Positions 16,268 through 25,583 of a stretch of DNA of 48,139 bases are shown here, in pieces (the first letter of the stretch is position 1; each line of letters starts with the position of its first letter). Made by a program: the position numbers and the translations under genes. This stretch comes from Betaproteobacteria bacterium (GTDB lineage: Bacteria; Pseudomonadota; Gammaproteobacteria; Burkholderiales; Rhodocyclaceae): the NCBI GenBank assembly GCA_009781085.1, contig WQYV01000010.1:1-48139 (forward strand), in the 5' to 3' direction. Below the pieces are notes generated by a model. The model worked only from the letters and a program-made list of their open reading frames with translations, did not search any database and had not been told where the DNA came from.

Positions 16268-16687
16268 TCACTCTTCTACCGGAATGGCTCGCTTGTTGCC
16301 ATGACGATCAAGTGCCACGTAGGTCAATACGGCTTCCGTCACCTTGAGCGCCACCGCGTTTTCCGGGTTGCGTTCCACGTAGACTGCCACGTCGACGGTG
16401 ACTGAAGTGTTCCCCACCGCCACGACCTCCGAGTAGAAGCTCACCAGGTCGCCCACATAAACGGGTTGCTTGAAAACGAAGGAGTTGACTGCCACCGTCG
16501 CAACCCGCGAGCGGGCACGGCGGCGGGCGGCGATTGAACCGGCAATGTCGACCATCGACATGATCCAGCCGCCAAACACGTCGCCCGCCGGATTGGTGTC
16601 GGCAGGCAGGGGGACGACCCTTAACGCGGGCTGATGCTCGCATGGTTGCTCCGCTGCGTGGGAAAATATTGGATTTTTGTCACTCAT
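16268..16687 (-). CDS. YciA-type acyl-CoA thioesterase (hotdog fold)
   Basis: A 139-residue single hotdog-domain thioesterase. The active region is ADTNPAGDVFGGWIMSMVDIAGSIAA (residues 29-54), whose Asn/Asp pair and following helix are typical of YciA-like acyl-CoA hydrolases. VATVAVNSFVFKQPVYVGDLVSFYSE matches the second conserved block. It likely cleaves short to medium acyl-CoAs in the cytoplasm. AAGGAGACAAA before 16687 is an excellent ribosome site. It is divergent from argS and convergent with the lipoyl-Tae4 gene, ending 25 bases from it. Confidence 0.85.
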   Translation of the reverse strand: MSDKNPIFSHAAEQPCEHQPALRVVPLPADTNPAGDVFGGWIMSMVDIAGSIAARRRARSRVATVAVNSFVFKQPVYVGDLVSFYSEVVAVGNTSVTVDVAVYVERNPENAVALKVTEAVLTYVALDRHGNKRAIPVEE

Positions 16688-16723
16688 TTTGTCTCCTTAC
16701 GAAAGATCGCCCTTTCCTTCTGT

Positions 16724-16762
16724 AGTACCGAGTACCGCCGTCATTCGCAGTACCGATATAAT
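16724..16762 (+). promoter_or_regulatory. argS promoter region with repeated AGTACCG
   Basis: AGTACCG occurs at 16724-16730 and 16731-16737 in direct tandem and again at 16749-16755, immediately before a TATAAT at 16757-16762 that would serve argS. No good -35 is visible at 17 bases, so the repeats may be an activator site or chance. Confidence 0.35.
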
Positions 16763-16808
16763 AACTGGCTACTCCAACTCCTATCTCCGCATTTTCCTGT
16801 TTTTCTCC

Positions 16809-18575
16809 ATGAGTATCGACCCTAAGGCACTACTGGCCGAACTGATCCGCGTTGCCCTGAAGAGCGTGGCTCCAGAACATTCTGACGCACCCATCCTGCT
16901 GGAACGGCCCCGGCAGGCAGGGCATGGCGACTTTGCCACCAATATTGCCATGCAGCTTGCCCGGACGCTCAAGCGCAACCCGCGCGAACTAGCAGGGTTG
17001 CTACGCGCCGAATTGCCCCCTTCCAAATGGGTGGAAAAGGTTGAGGTGGCTGGGGCAGGTTTTATCAATTTCACCTTTGCCCCTGCGGTGAAAACAGCGG
17101 TGGTGCTCGACGCGCTCGCCCAAGGCACGGACTGGGGGCGCGGCGCGCCCAGGGGCGTAAAGGTGCAGGTCGAGTTCGTATCGGCCAACCCAACCGGGCC
17201 GTTGCACGTCGGTCATGGGCGCGGAGCCGCCTACGGCGCTTCTCTCGCCGACGTGCTCGCTTTCGCTGGGTTTGAGGTAAGTCGCGAGTACTACATCAAT
17301 GATGCCGGGCGGCAGATGGACATCCTGGCTCTGTCGACCTGGCTGCGTTATCTGGCACGGTTCGGCATCGAGGTCGAATTGCCGCCCAACGCCTACCAAG
17401 GCGAATACGTCGTCGAAATGGCTCAGGAACTGCGCAACGCGCACGGTGACCGTTTCGCACATGTCGCTGCCGCCGACGTGCTGGACGGCGTGCCGGCATT
17501 GCCACCGGCAGAACGCAGCGATGACAAGGAAGCCAAGGCACAGCGCGAACAGCATCTGGATGTGTTGATTGCCAACGCCAAACGCCTACTTGGTGAGGAC
17601 TACCAATGGGTGCACGGTTTTGCACTCAACGAACAGCTCGGCGACGTGCGTGATGATTTACAGGAATTCGGCGTGCGTTTCGACAAATGGTTCTCGGAAC
17701 GCAGCCTCTTCGACACGGGGCTGGTCGAGCGCACCGTTTCCTGGCTCGAACACGCAGGCCACATTTACGTGCAAAACGGCGCAAAATGGTTCCGTTCCAC
17801 CACCTTTGGCGACGAGAAGGATCGTGTCGTACAGCGCGACAACGGCATCTACACCTATTTCGCCTCTGACATTGCATACCACCTCAACAAGTACGAACGC
17901 GGGTTTGGCCGCATGATCGATATCTGGGGCGCGGATCATCACGGCTATGCACCGCGCGTCAAGGGGGCGGTCGAGGCCCTCGGGCTCGACCCAGCATTGT
18001 TGGACGTAGCGCTGGTGCAGTTCGCCGTGCTTTACCGGAATGGGCAAAAGACCTCGATGTCGACTCGTGCGGGCGAATTTGTCACGCTGCGCGAGTTGCG
18101 CAACGAAGTCGGCAAGGACGCTTGCCGCTTTTTCTACGTGCTGCGCAAGAGCGACCAGCACCTTGATTTCGACCTTGACCTTGCCAAGAGCCGGAGCAAT
18201 GAAAACCCTGTGTACTATGTGCAATACGCGCATGCGCGAACCTGTTCCGCGTTGCGGAAATGGGGAGACGAACCAGCAGGGTTGGCCGAAGCCGATACCA
18301 GCGTTTTGAGCAGTGGACATGAACTGGGGCTGTGCACGCGGCTGGCCGCGTTCCCCGAGGTCATACAAACGGCGGCGGACGATTATGCGCCACATCAGAT
18401 CGCGTTTTATCTCAAGGAACTGGCGGCGGATTTCCATAGCTGGTACAACGCCGAACGCATGCTAGTCGATGATGAGACCGTAAAGCTGGCACGTCTGGCG
18501 CTGGCCGGGGCAATCCGCCAGACGTTGGCGAATGGATTGACCCTCCTGGGTGTATCCGCACCCGAATCAATGTAA
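16809..18575 (+). CDS. argS: Arginyl-tRNA synthetase
   Basis: ArgRS charges tRNA-Arg with arginine, a class I synthetase. The 588-residue protein has an N-terminal Add-1 domain, the HIGH-like ANPTGPLHVGHGRGAAYG (HVGH at 133-136), the ArgRS block GADHHGYAPRVKGAVEALG, the KMSKS-equivalent QKTSMSTRAGEFVTL, and the anticodon-binding DALR domain (YVQYAHARTCSALR...TLANGLTLLGV). The start MSIDPKALLAE at 16809 is where homology begins; a longer frame upstream encodes no recognisable sequence and crosses the promoter. It heads the argS-SPOR-dsbA set. Confidence 0.96.
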   Translation: MSIDPKALLAELIRVALKSVAPEHSDAPILLERPRQAGHGDFATNIAMQLARTLKRNPRELAGLLRAELPPSKWVEKVEVAGAGFINFTFAPAVKTAVVLDALAQGTDWGRGAPRGVKVQVEFVSANPTGPLHVGHGRGAAYGASLADVLAFAGFEVSREYYINDAGRQMDILALSTWLRYLARFGIEVELPPNAYQGEYVVEMAQELRNAHGDRFAHVAAADVLDGVPALPPAERSDDKEAKAQREQHLDVLIANAKRLLGEDYQWVHGFALNEQLGDVRDDLQEFGVRFDKWFSERSLFDTGLVERTVSWLEHAGHIYVQNGAKWFRSTTFGDEKDRVVQRDNGIYTYFASDIAYHLNKYERGFGRMIDIWGADHHGYAPRVKGAVEALGLDPALLDVALVQFAVLYRNGQKTSMSTRAGEFVTLRELRNEVGKDACRFFYVLRKSDQHLDFDLDLAKSRSNENPVYYVQYAHARTCSALRKWGDEPAGLAEADTSVLSSGHELGLCTRLAAFPEVIQTAADDYAPHQIAFYLKELAADFHSWYNAERMLVDDETVKLARLALAGAIRQTLANGLTLLGVSAPESM

Positions 18576-18632
18576 CAATGTAATAAGAGTTAGAGTTGGT
18601 GGCGTTGCCGCCGTAAAAATGGAGTTTTTCCA

Positions 18633-19250
18633 GTGAGTCGAAAAATCAAAATCCCACGTTCTTCCAGACGCCCTTCGCAAAGCCGGGGCGGAACCATTAT
18701 GGGTGTTTTCGTCGGCATGATCCTAGGAGCCGTCATCGTTACTGCCGCAGTATGGTTCTTCAACCGGAACGATAACCCATTCAGCCAGTCCTCCTCGACA
18801 AAACAAGCGGACACTGCCGCGGGCGCACAGCAAACGCCCACGCCGGTAGTCGCGTTGCCGGGCAAACCAGGGGATCGTCCAGCAGAGAAACCGGATTACA
18901 CCTTTTTCAACACCTTGCCAAATGGAGAAAATGCACCAGTGACGGCGCCTGCCCCTACGGGACAGAAGCAGCCACAACAGCCCCAAGCCGCAACTCCCCC
19001 AGCGCAGACGGCTCTCGCGAAGCAGATGTACCTGCAAGTAGCATCTTTCGAGAGAGCGGAACAGGCCGATGACGTCAAAGCACAGTTGTTGCTGATGGGG
19101 CTTGACCCCGTCACACAACGGGCGCAATTGCCCGACGGGCGGGTCGTGCACCGCATCCGTATTGGCCCGTTTACTGATCGCGTGGGTATGAAAGCCATGC
19201 GCGACCGTCTGGTTTCGAGCGGTTTCAGTGCCGAGGAAGTCTCCAACTGA
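18633..19250 (+). CDS. FtsN-like SPOR-domain membrane protein
   Basis: A 205-residue bitopic protein starting with GTG (GGAG eight bases upstream). A basic cytoplasmic N-terminus (SRKIKIPRSSRRPSQSR) precedes one membrane helix (IMGVFVGMILGAVIVTAAVWFF, about residues 22-43). A Pro/Gln/Ala-rich linker leads to a SPOR domain from about residue 132 (YLQVASFERAEQADDVKAQL...RVVHRIRIGPF). SPOR domains bind denuded glycan strands at the septum, so a role in division or cell-wall remodelling is likely. In Betaproteobacteria a SPOR gene commonly sits between argS and a dsbA-type gene, as here. Confidence 0.88.
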   Translation: MSRKIKIPRSSRRPSQSRGGTIMGVFVGMILGAVIVTAAVWFFNRNDNPFSQSSSTKQADTAAGAQQTPTPVVALPGKPGDRPAEKPDYTFFNTLPNGENAPVTAPAPTGQKQPQQPQAATPPAQTALAKQMYLQVASFERAEQADDVKAQLLLMGLDPVTQRAQLPDGRVVHRIRIGPFTDRVGMKAMRDRLVSSGFSAEEVSN

Positions 19251-19313
19251 GGATTGGCCTGAACCGTTTCCGCATTGTTCATTTCATCGATTGATCACAC
19301 AGGGAGTTTCAAT

Positions 19314-19928
19314 ATGAACCGTCGCAATGCCCTGCAACGATTGGGTATGCTCGCTCTGCTTGCCAGTCCGGTGAGCCTTGCCCTGGGTCAGGTGCGCGAA
19401 AATTTCCGAACCTTGAAACCCGGAGTCCCTGTCAATACGGTAGGAAAGATCGAAGTATTGGAGTTCTTCCATTACGGCTGCCCGCACTGTCAGGCTTTCG
19501 AGCCGCTGGTCGCACAATGGGCTGCTCATTTGCCTGACGACGTGGCTTTCATGGGGGTTCCGGCGGTTTGGGGAAACTTTCTCGAAAGCCTAGCACGCCT
19601 ATACTACACAATCCTGGCCATGAAGCGGCTAGACCTGCACAAGACGGTGTTTACTGCCGTACAGGAAGAGCAGCTACAGTTCGACGTGCGCGAATGGGCC
19701 AAGGCAAACAGGCTGAACGAGTCAGCCTTCATGGACATTTACAACTCGTTCGGGGTAAATACGCAAGTGCAGCGCGCCCGACAGCTTATCAGCAGTTACA
19801 AAGTCGACTCCGTACCCATGATGGCGGTAGCCGGACGTTTTCTGACATCGGCAGCCATGGCTGGCAACCATGAGGCTGCTCTCAAAGTCGTCGATAGCCT
19901 GATCGACCGTATCCGCAAAGGAGGATGA
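19314..19928 (+). CDS. dsbA: Periplasmic thiol:disulfide interchange protein DsbA
   Basis: DsbA introduces disulfides into exported proteins. The 204-residue protein has a signal peptide (MNRRNALQRLGMLALLASPV...ALG) and the CPHC active site at Cys56-Cys59 within EVLEFFHYGCPHCQAFEP. The inserted helical domain follows, then the cis-proline loop VDSVPMMAVAGRF. The start at 19314 is preceded by GGGAG. It lies 63 bases downstream of the SPOR gene. Confidence 0.93.
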   Translation: MNRRNALQRLGMLALLASPVSLALGQVRENFRTLKPGVPVNTVGKIEVLEFFHYGCPHCQAFEPLVAQWAAHLPDDVAFMGVPAVWGNFLESLARLYYTILAMKRLDLHKTVFTAVQEEQLQFDVREWAKANRLNESAFMDIYNSFGVNTQVQRARQLISSYKVDSVPMMAVAGRFLTSAAMAGNHEAALKVVDSLIDRIRKGG

Positions 19929-20033
19929 GCGGAAGCGCATATTTCCGTTACGGATCTGTGAAAAAGACGCCACCGCGGTTGTTTCCGGACGTTCACTCGT
20001 TTGACGACCCGTGTGTGTAATTCCCGGTGAAGT

Positions 20034-21454
<1,421 letters not shown>

Positions 21455-21465
21455 AGGGCGGTGCG

Positions 21466-21783
21466 ATGAGTTTTGCCGAAACACTGAAAACCCTGCCCCG
21501 CATCTCGCACCTGGCCGCCATGAACCTCCTTGCCGTCGATGGCACGCTGGCGGCCACGATAGAAAACAAGCCCGGCCAGGCAGGGTCGCTTGCCGTCTAC
21601 AACCACCTTGCCCAACTCTACGGTGCGATTACGCCCGAAGCCGCAAAGAAAGGGCTGGAACTCTACGGCGAGCACAGCGAAGAAGCGCGTTTGAATCCCG
21701 GCACGCATCCTAACATCGACCGCCTGCTCGGGCTGGTCGAACGCAATGAAACGCTGCGGGTGAAACAGGTGTTTGCGGTGTAA
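21466..21783 (+). CDS. DUF2322-family protein
   Basis: A 105-residue soluble protein beginning MSFAETLKTLPRISHLAAMN. IENKPGQAGSLAVYNHLAQLYG and NPGTHPNIDRLLGLVE match my memory of DUF2322, a family of unknown function. AGGGCGG lies six bases before 21466, so I use this start. It is probably co-transcribed with purB. It ends 23 bases from the convergent end of the resorcinol-type cluster, with no obvious terminator between. Confidence 0.6.
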   Translation: MSFAETLKTLPRISHLAAMNLLAVDGTLAATIENKPGQAGSLAVYNHLAQLYGAITPEAAKKGLELYGEHSEEARLNPGTHPNIDRLLGLVERNETLRVKQVFAV

Positions 21784-21806
21784 TACCGCGTGAAGCCAGG
21801 CAGACT

Positions 21807-22313
21807 TCAACGCCGCAAAATTTGCCAACGCCCGATATGCTCGCCCTCGCCCGATTCATCCGGTTCGACCTGCCCACAGATCACACGCGTGCAACGCCCG
21901 ACCCGTAACCAGGCGGCGGCAAGCGTCTGCGCCCGTTGCCAATGAACCGCGGCGTCCCCAGTCCAAGGCTGGTAGAGCGCGTTTTCAATGCAGGGAAAAC
22001 GCTTTTGCAGGGCAATGGCGGCAACAATAGGCTGTGAGGCAAGAAAATCGAACGGGAATACTGGCTCGCGGACAATTTCGATGCAGGAGACGAGACGGTT
22101 CCCGGCTGCGGCAATCCCTGTCTGCGAACCCCACAAGACCACGGTGGGCATGTCGGGCTGTTTGTCGAGAACCGTAGCCAGTCCTACGATGACAAGCTCA
22201 ACCAGCGGCCCGGCGCGGCGTAACGGCACGCTGGCGTACCGGCGCGCAAGGGCGGAGAGAGTAGCGGTATCAAAGCGGTGTTCGAGCACGGCCCCAGCCC
22301 ACGGCATGTTCAT
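21807..22313 (-). CDS. Short ketosynthase-like protein (chain-length-factor type)
   Basis: A 168-residue protein related to the Ketoacyl-synt_2 / 'beta-ketoacyl synthase chain length factor' proteins of aryl-polyene and resorcinol clusters. The recognisable part is VVLWGSQTGIAAAGNRLVSC...FPFDFLASQPIVAAIALQKRF...ENALY, which corresponds to the thiolase-fold region around the active site, but no catalytic Cys-His-His set is present. It is shorter than the roughly 230-250 residues usual for such partners. Its ATG overlaps the stop of the ketosynthase gene by four bases (ATGA), supporting a KS-CLF heterodimer. It is the last gene of the cluster. Confidence 0.6.
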   Translation of the reverse strand: MNMPWAGAVLEHRFDTATLSALARRYASVPLRRAGPLVELVIVGLATVLDKQPDMPTVVLWGSQTGIAAAGNRLVSCIEIVREPVFPFDFLASQPIVAAIALQKRFPCIENALYQPWTGDAAVHWQRAQTLAAAWLRVGRCTRVICGQVEPDESGEGEHIGRWQILRR

Positions 22314-23365
22314 GGGCAGGCTCCTGGGCAGCGTTCGGCAATCAGGGCAGCGGTGCTGCCGCCAAAACCAACGAAGTTGAACAGCAACCGGTGCGGCAAA
22401 CCGTGGCTTGCCTGCCAGGCAGGCGTGTCGGTCAAGGCCAGCAGAGCCGTCAGCTCAGTGGAGCCACTGGCACCCAATGTGTGCCCGACTTGGCGCTTGA
22501 GGCCGATTTCCGGTGGGCGCCGGGAACCGAAAACGAGGTCGAGCGCGGCGTTTTCAGCCTCGTCGATACCGGGCAGGCCGCTACGGTGCGGTTTGACGAG
22601 GTCGATGGACTGCGCGGCCAGCCCGGCTTCGTTGAGCGCAGCAGCAATGTTGGCGGCGATGACGCTCCCATCGGGCGTTGGCAAGGTAGATGAGTAGCCG
22701 TCGATGCAGAGCCGGCACGCGGCAATCCGCCAGCCCGGGCCGGGTTGCGCGGTAAGGCGCAGGCCGGTGGCAGCTTCGCCAAGAATCAGCCCACTGCCCT
22801 CTTCCGTGCGTGCGAGCAGCTCAAGACTGGCAAAACCGGCAAGCGTCGTCTTGCTGCCGAAATCGACCCCGAGCACCAAGGCTTCGTCAAGTTCACCGCT
22901 GGCAATCAGGGTAAAGGCGGCTTCAAGCGCGACCAGCCCGGAAGTGCAGGCAGTGGAAAACATCCACGGCGCAGCCTTGCAGCCAAAGGCAGCGCGAATT
23001 TCACCGTCAAGGATGGCAGCATCGTCGCAGGACATATCAGCCACGCCAGTAACGCGGGCAAGAGTTTCAATTTCACCGATTCCGTTTGCGGAGGATCCGA
23101 TGAAAAGCGGCAGGTCACGAAACGAATCCGGGGGTTCTCCGGCGGTGAATTCAGCCACGAGCAGGCTGAGCGCACGCCGGGTACGGGCCGCCCAGTTTTT
23201 TTCCTCGATGGGCAAGGCAAACCAAGGCCAGGATTGGCCAAGCAGGCTGTATTCAGAGAGGTTTTTTTTGCCCGCGAGCAACGATTCGGCGGCTTCAGCG
23301 GCGGAGAGCCCAAGAGCCGAAACATGGGCGATGCGGTCGATGTGAACAGGGCGTGCCATGTTCAT
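22310..23365 (-). CDS. Beta-ketoacyl-ACP synthase (KAS I/II type)
   Basis: A 351-residue condensing enzyme, slightly shorter than the ~410 of FabF. The nucleophile is Cys140 in FSTACTSGLVALEAA. The two histidines are His260 in KPHRSGLPGIDEAE (usually NAHGTGTxxND, so this loop is diverged) and His295 in VGHTLGASGSTEL; the terminal FNFVGFGGSTAALI is typical. It probably elongates an acyl chain on the neighbouring acyl carrier protein. The start MNMARPV at 23365 overlaps the ACP stop (ATGA). Because the first-histidine motif is altered, it likely belongs to a specialised cluster enzyme rather than housekeeping FabB/F. Confidence 0.82.
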   Translation of the reverse strand: MNMARPVHIDRIAHVSALGLSAAEAAESLLAGKKNLSEYSLLGQSWPWFALPIEEKNWAARTRRALSLLVAEFTAGEPPDSFRDLPLFIGSSANGIGEIETLARVTGVADMSCDDAAILDGEIRAAFGCKAAPWMFSTACTSGLVALEAAFTLIASGELDEALVLGVDFGSKTTLAGFASLELLARTEEGSGLILGEAATGLRLTAQPGPGWRIAACRLCIDGYSSTLPTPDGSVIAANIAAALNEAGLAAQSIDLVKPHRSGLPGIDEAENAALDLVFGSRRPPEIGLKRQVGHTLGASGSTELTALLALTDTPAWQASHGLPHRLLFNFVGFGGSTAALIAERCPGACP

Positions 23366-23628
23366 ACAGCCGCTTTGCCCTGCCCTTCCAGCCATGCCGC
23401 AAGATTGCCGACGTTGGTGAAAATGCGGCGGGTTTCTTTGCTATCGGTAAGCCGGACACCAAATTTTTTCTGTAGCGCCATCGACAGTTGCAGGGCGTCG
23501 AGCGAATCGAGCGCAAGCCGTGTCCCCGCACCGAACAGGGCTTCGTCGTCGGCAATGGAAGCGGGGTCGTAATCCTTGTCGCAGGTACGGACGATCAGGG
23601 TTTTGAGGGCAAGTTTCAGTTCGCTCAT
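23362..23628 (-). CDS. Acyl carrier protein
   Basis: An 88-residue carrier protein whose phosphopantetheine serine is Ser42 in LALDSLDALQLSMAL. It is acidic at the front (SIADDEALFGAG) and has a basic C-terminus, as in ACPs dedicated to specialised fatty-acid-like pathways. The start MSELKLALKT overlaps the permease stop by three bases (ATGA) and the end overlaps the ketosynthase start, so its translation is coupled on both sides. Confidence 0.88.
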   Translation of the reverse strand: MSELKLALKTLIVRTCDKDYDPASIADDEALFGAGTRLALDSLDALQLSMALQKKFGVRLTDSKETRRIFTNVGNLAAWLEGQGKAAV

Positions 23629-24797
23629 GTCGAAGCAGTGCAGCGGTTCAGGAAAGCGGTTGCAGCAAGCGCGGCAAGGCCGAAGCATCCCAGCGTGCAG
23701 ACAGCAGGCAAAACGTCGGCAATGCTACCTTGGCGCAACATGATCTGGTGAAAGCCCTCGAGCGCCCAATTCATTGGCGAGAGTTGCGTCCAGGCTTGCA
23801 TCGAGGCGGGCATCACGAAACGGGGCACCATGATGCCGCCGATGGCTCCCATCAGGATGTTGCCGACGCCGCCGAGAATGGTGGCCTGTTCGCTGCTGCG
23901 CGCAAGGCTGGCGATGAAAAGCGCCCAACCGACCGCCGCGACGCTGACTGCCAGGCTCAGCATCAACAATGCCGCAAGCGCTGCCGCATTGCCGGGAAGG
24001 GTCAGCGCCTCGCCGCCAAATAGCGGCACGAGCCAGCGCCCGACGGCAACCATCGCCACTGCCTGTATCTGGTTGACGGCCACAAAAGGCACGAATTTTC
24101 CCGCCAGCACGAGGCGAAAAGGAACACGTTGAGCATGGAGCCGTTGCAAAGTCCCACGCTGCCGCTCACCAATGAAAACCGCTGAAATCGGGATGACAAC
24201 GAAAAACATCGAAAAAATGAGCCAGGCCGGGACTGTTTGCTGCACGGAGGAAGGCAATACGGCAACGGCAGCTTCGTTGCCTTGGCTGCTAACGGCCTCG
24301 ATTGCGATTTCCGGCGACCCGATATGCTCCGTGGCCTGACGTAGTTCCGGCAGCATCTTGCTTACCCCAAAACGTTCGAGGACATCCGTCAGCCATACCC
24401 GGGTAGCCACCGCTTCGACATGCTGGCGGAAGCCGTTGCGTACCATGCTTGGAACAGCAGGGTCTGCCAGAAAACGTAGTCCGGGAGTCTGGTTGGATTC
24501 GATCTGGTGGGCAAACCCCTGCGGGATCACGACGGCGAAGGCAATTTCCCCAGCCCGCACCCGCTGGCGGGCATCTTCTTCATCGACCGGGGAAACGGAT
24601 TTTTTGAGCAGGTCAACGTTGCCCAGCCGCGCATCAAGCGCATGGGAAACCGGGGTATCGTCGAGGTTCAGCACCACGTAAGCAAGAGAGGCTTGTCCGG
24701 AAAGCGAATCCGCAAGCGCAAGCGACATGATCAGGATGAAAACCGCGGGCATGATGAAGAGCGCAGCCAGCCCGTGCCGGTCGCGTATGAGCGCCAA
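23625..24797 (-). CDS. ABC-2 type exporter permease
   Basis: A 390-residue membrane protein: one N-terminal helix (LAALFIMPAVFILIMSLALA), a large extracytoplasmic loop to about residue 190, then five helices (VPAWLIFSMFFVVIPISAVF onward). This is the layout of the YhhJ/CcmB-like ABC-2 exporters of lipids and drugs. The next gene upstream is its ATPase. The start is odd. Using TTG at 24797 loses an upstream in-frame stretch LFNRLAALWKKEC that looks like genuine N-terminus (such permeases begin ..KE.LALxRDRHGL). That stretch has no ATG, GTG or TTG; CTG at 24836 stands six bases after AAGGGAGA and may be the true start. Confidence 0.82.
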   Translation of the reverse strand: MALIRDRHGLAALFIMPAVFILIMSLALADSLSGQASLAYVVLNLDDTPVSHALDARLGNVDLLKKSVSPVDEEDARQRVRAGEIAFAVVIPQGFAHQIESNQTPGLRFLADPAVPSMVRNGFRQHVEAVATRVWLTDVLERFGVSKMLPELRQATEHIGSPEIAIEAVSSQGNEAAVAVLPSSVQQTVPAWLIFSMFFVVIPISAVFIGERQRGTLQRLHAQRVPFRLVLAGKFVPFVAVNQIQAVAMVAVGRWLVPLFGGEALTLPGNAAALAALLMLSLAVSVAAVGWALFIASLARSSEQATILGGVGNILMGAIGGIMVPRFVMPASMQAWTQLSPMNWALEGFHQIMLRQGSIADVLPAVCTLGCFGLAALAATAFLNRCTAST

Positions 24798-24857
24798 GCA
24801 TTCTTTTTTCCACAGAGCAGCAAGCCGGTTGAACAGTCGGATTCTCCCTTGCCGTAT

Positions 24858-25583
24858 TTAGTCCCGTAGCGAGTGCCCGGTAAGTTCCATGAAAACCTGC
24901 TCCAGCGTCCTGCCGCACTTTACTTCCGCAGCTGACCCCGCAAGCAGCACTTTGCCGTGGTCGATGATCGAAACATCAGTGCACACCGCTTCTACTTCTT
25001 CCATATAGTGGCTGGTGTAGAGCACGGTGCGCCCGGTCGCGGCGAACTGCCGGACGGCTTCGAGCAGAAAGCGGCGCGACTGCGAATCAACGCCTACGGT
25101 TGGTTCGTCGAGCAAAAGAATCTCCGGTTCACCAGTGAGGCCAACCGCCAAGTTCAAGCGTCGCCGCAACCCGCCAGAAAGTTCCCCTGCGCGCTGGTTA
25201 GCGACGGTTTCAAGACGGGAAAAAGCCAGCGCCTTAGCACATTGGCACTGCCGCTCCCGGCGAGGCAACCCTTGCACGCCAGCGAAGAACGCGAGGTTTT
25301 CGGCCACAGTTAGCATCGGGTAGAAGGCATAGTCCTGCGGAACCAGTGCGATTGCATTGAGCCGTGCAGCCCGCCAATCGTTGAGCGGTTCGCCATCGAC
25401 AACGATGCACCCCTCCTGTGGCACGAGCAAACCGGCCAGTAACGAAATCAGCGTAGTTTTGCCCGCACCATTCGGGCCGAGCAGGCCGTGAATGCTACCG
25501 CGTGCAATACTGACCGAAACGCCATCGAGCGCTAAAGGCACTCCGGGGCGGTAGCGATAGCGGAGATTGTCGAGGCGAATCAT
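24858..25583 (-). CDS. ABC exporter ATP-binding protein
   Basis: A 241-residue ATPase with Walker A GPNGAGKTT (residues 36-44), Q-loop ALVPQDYAFYPMLT, signature LSGGLRRRLNLAVGL, Walker B ILLLDEPTVGVD and switch His in YTSHYMEEVEA. This is the CcmA/DrrA-type subfamily that pairs with ABC-2 permeases. Its ATG overlaps the stop of the BtrH-type gene (ATGA). With the permease it should move the product of this cluster, or a lipid-linked intermediate, across the inner membrane. Confidence 0.93.
   Translation of the reverse strand: MIRLDNLRYRYRPGVPLALDGVSVSIARGSIHGLLGPNGAGKTTLISLLAGLLVPQEGCIVVDGEPLNDWRAARLNAIALVPQDYAFYPMLTVAENLAFFAGVQGLPRRERQCQCAKALAFSRLETVANQRAGELSGGLRRRLNLAVGLTGEPEILLLDEPTVGVDSQSRRFLLEAVRQFAATGRTVLYTSHYMEEVEAVCTDVSIIDHGKVLLAGSAAEVKCGRTLEQVFMELTGHSLRD

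Noticed and set aside
16677-16808. An N-terminal extension of ArgS by 44 residues
   Set aside because: It overlaps the yciA start and the promoter region; ArgRS homology begins at MSIDPK.
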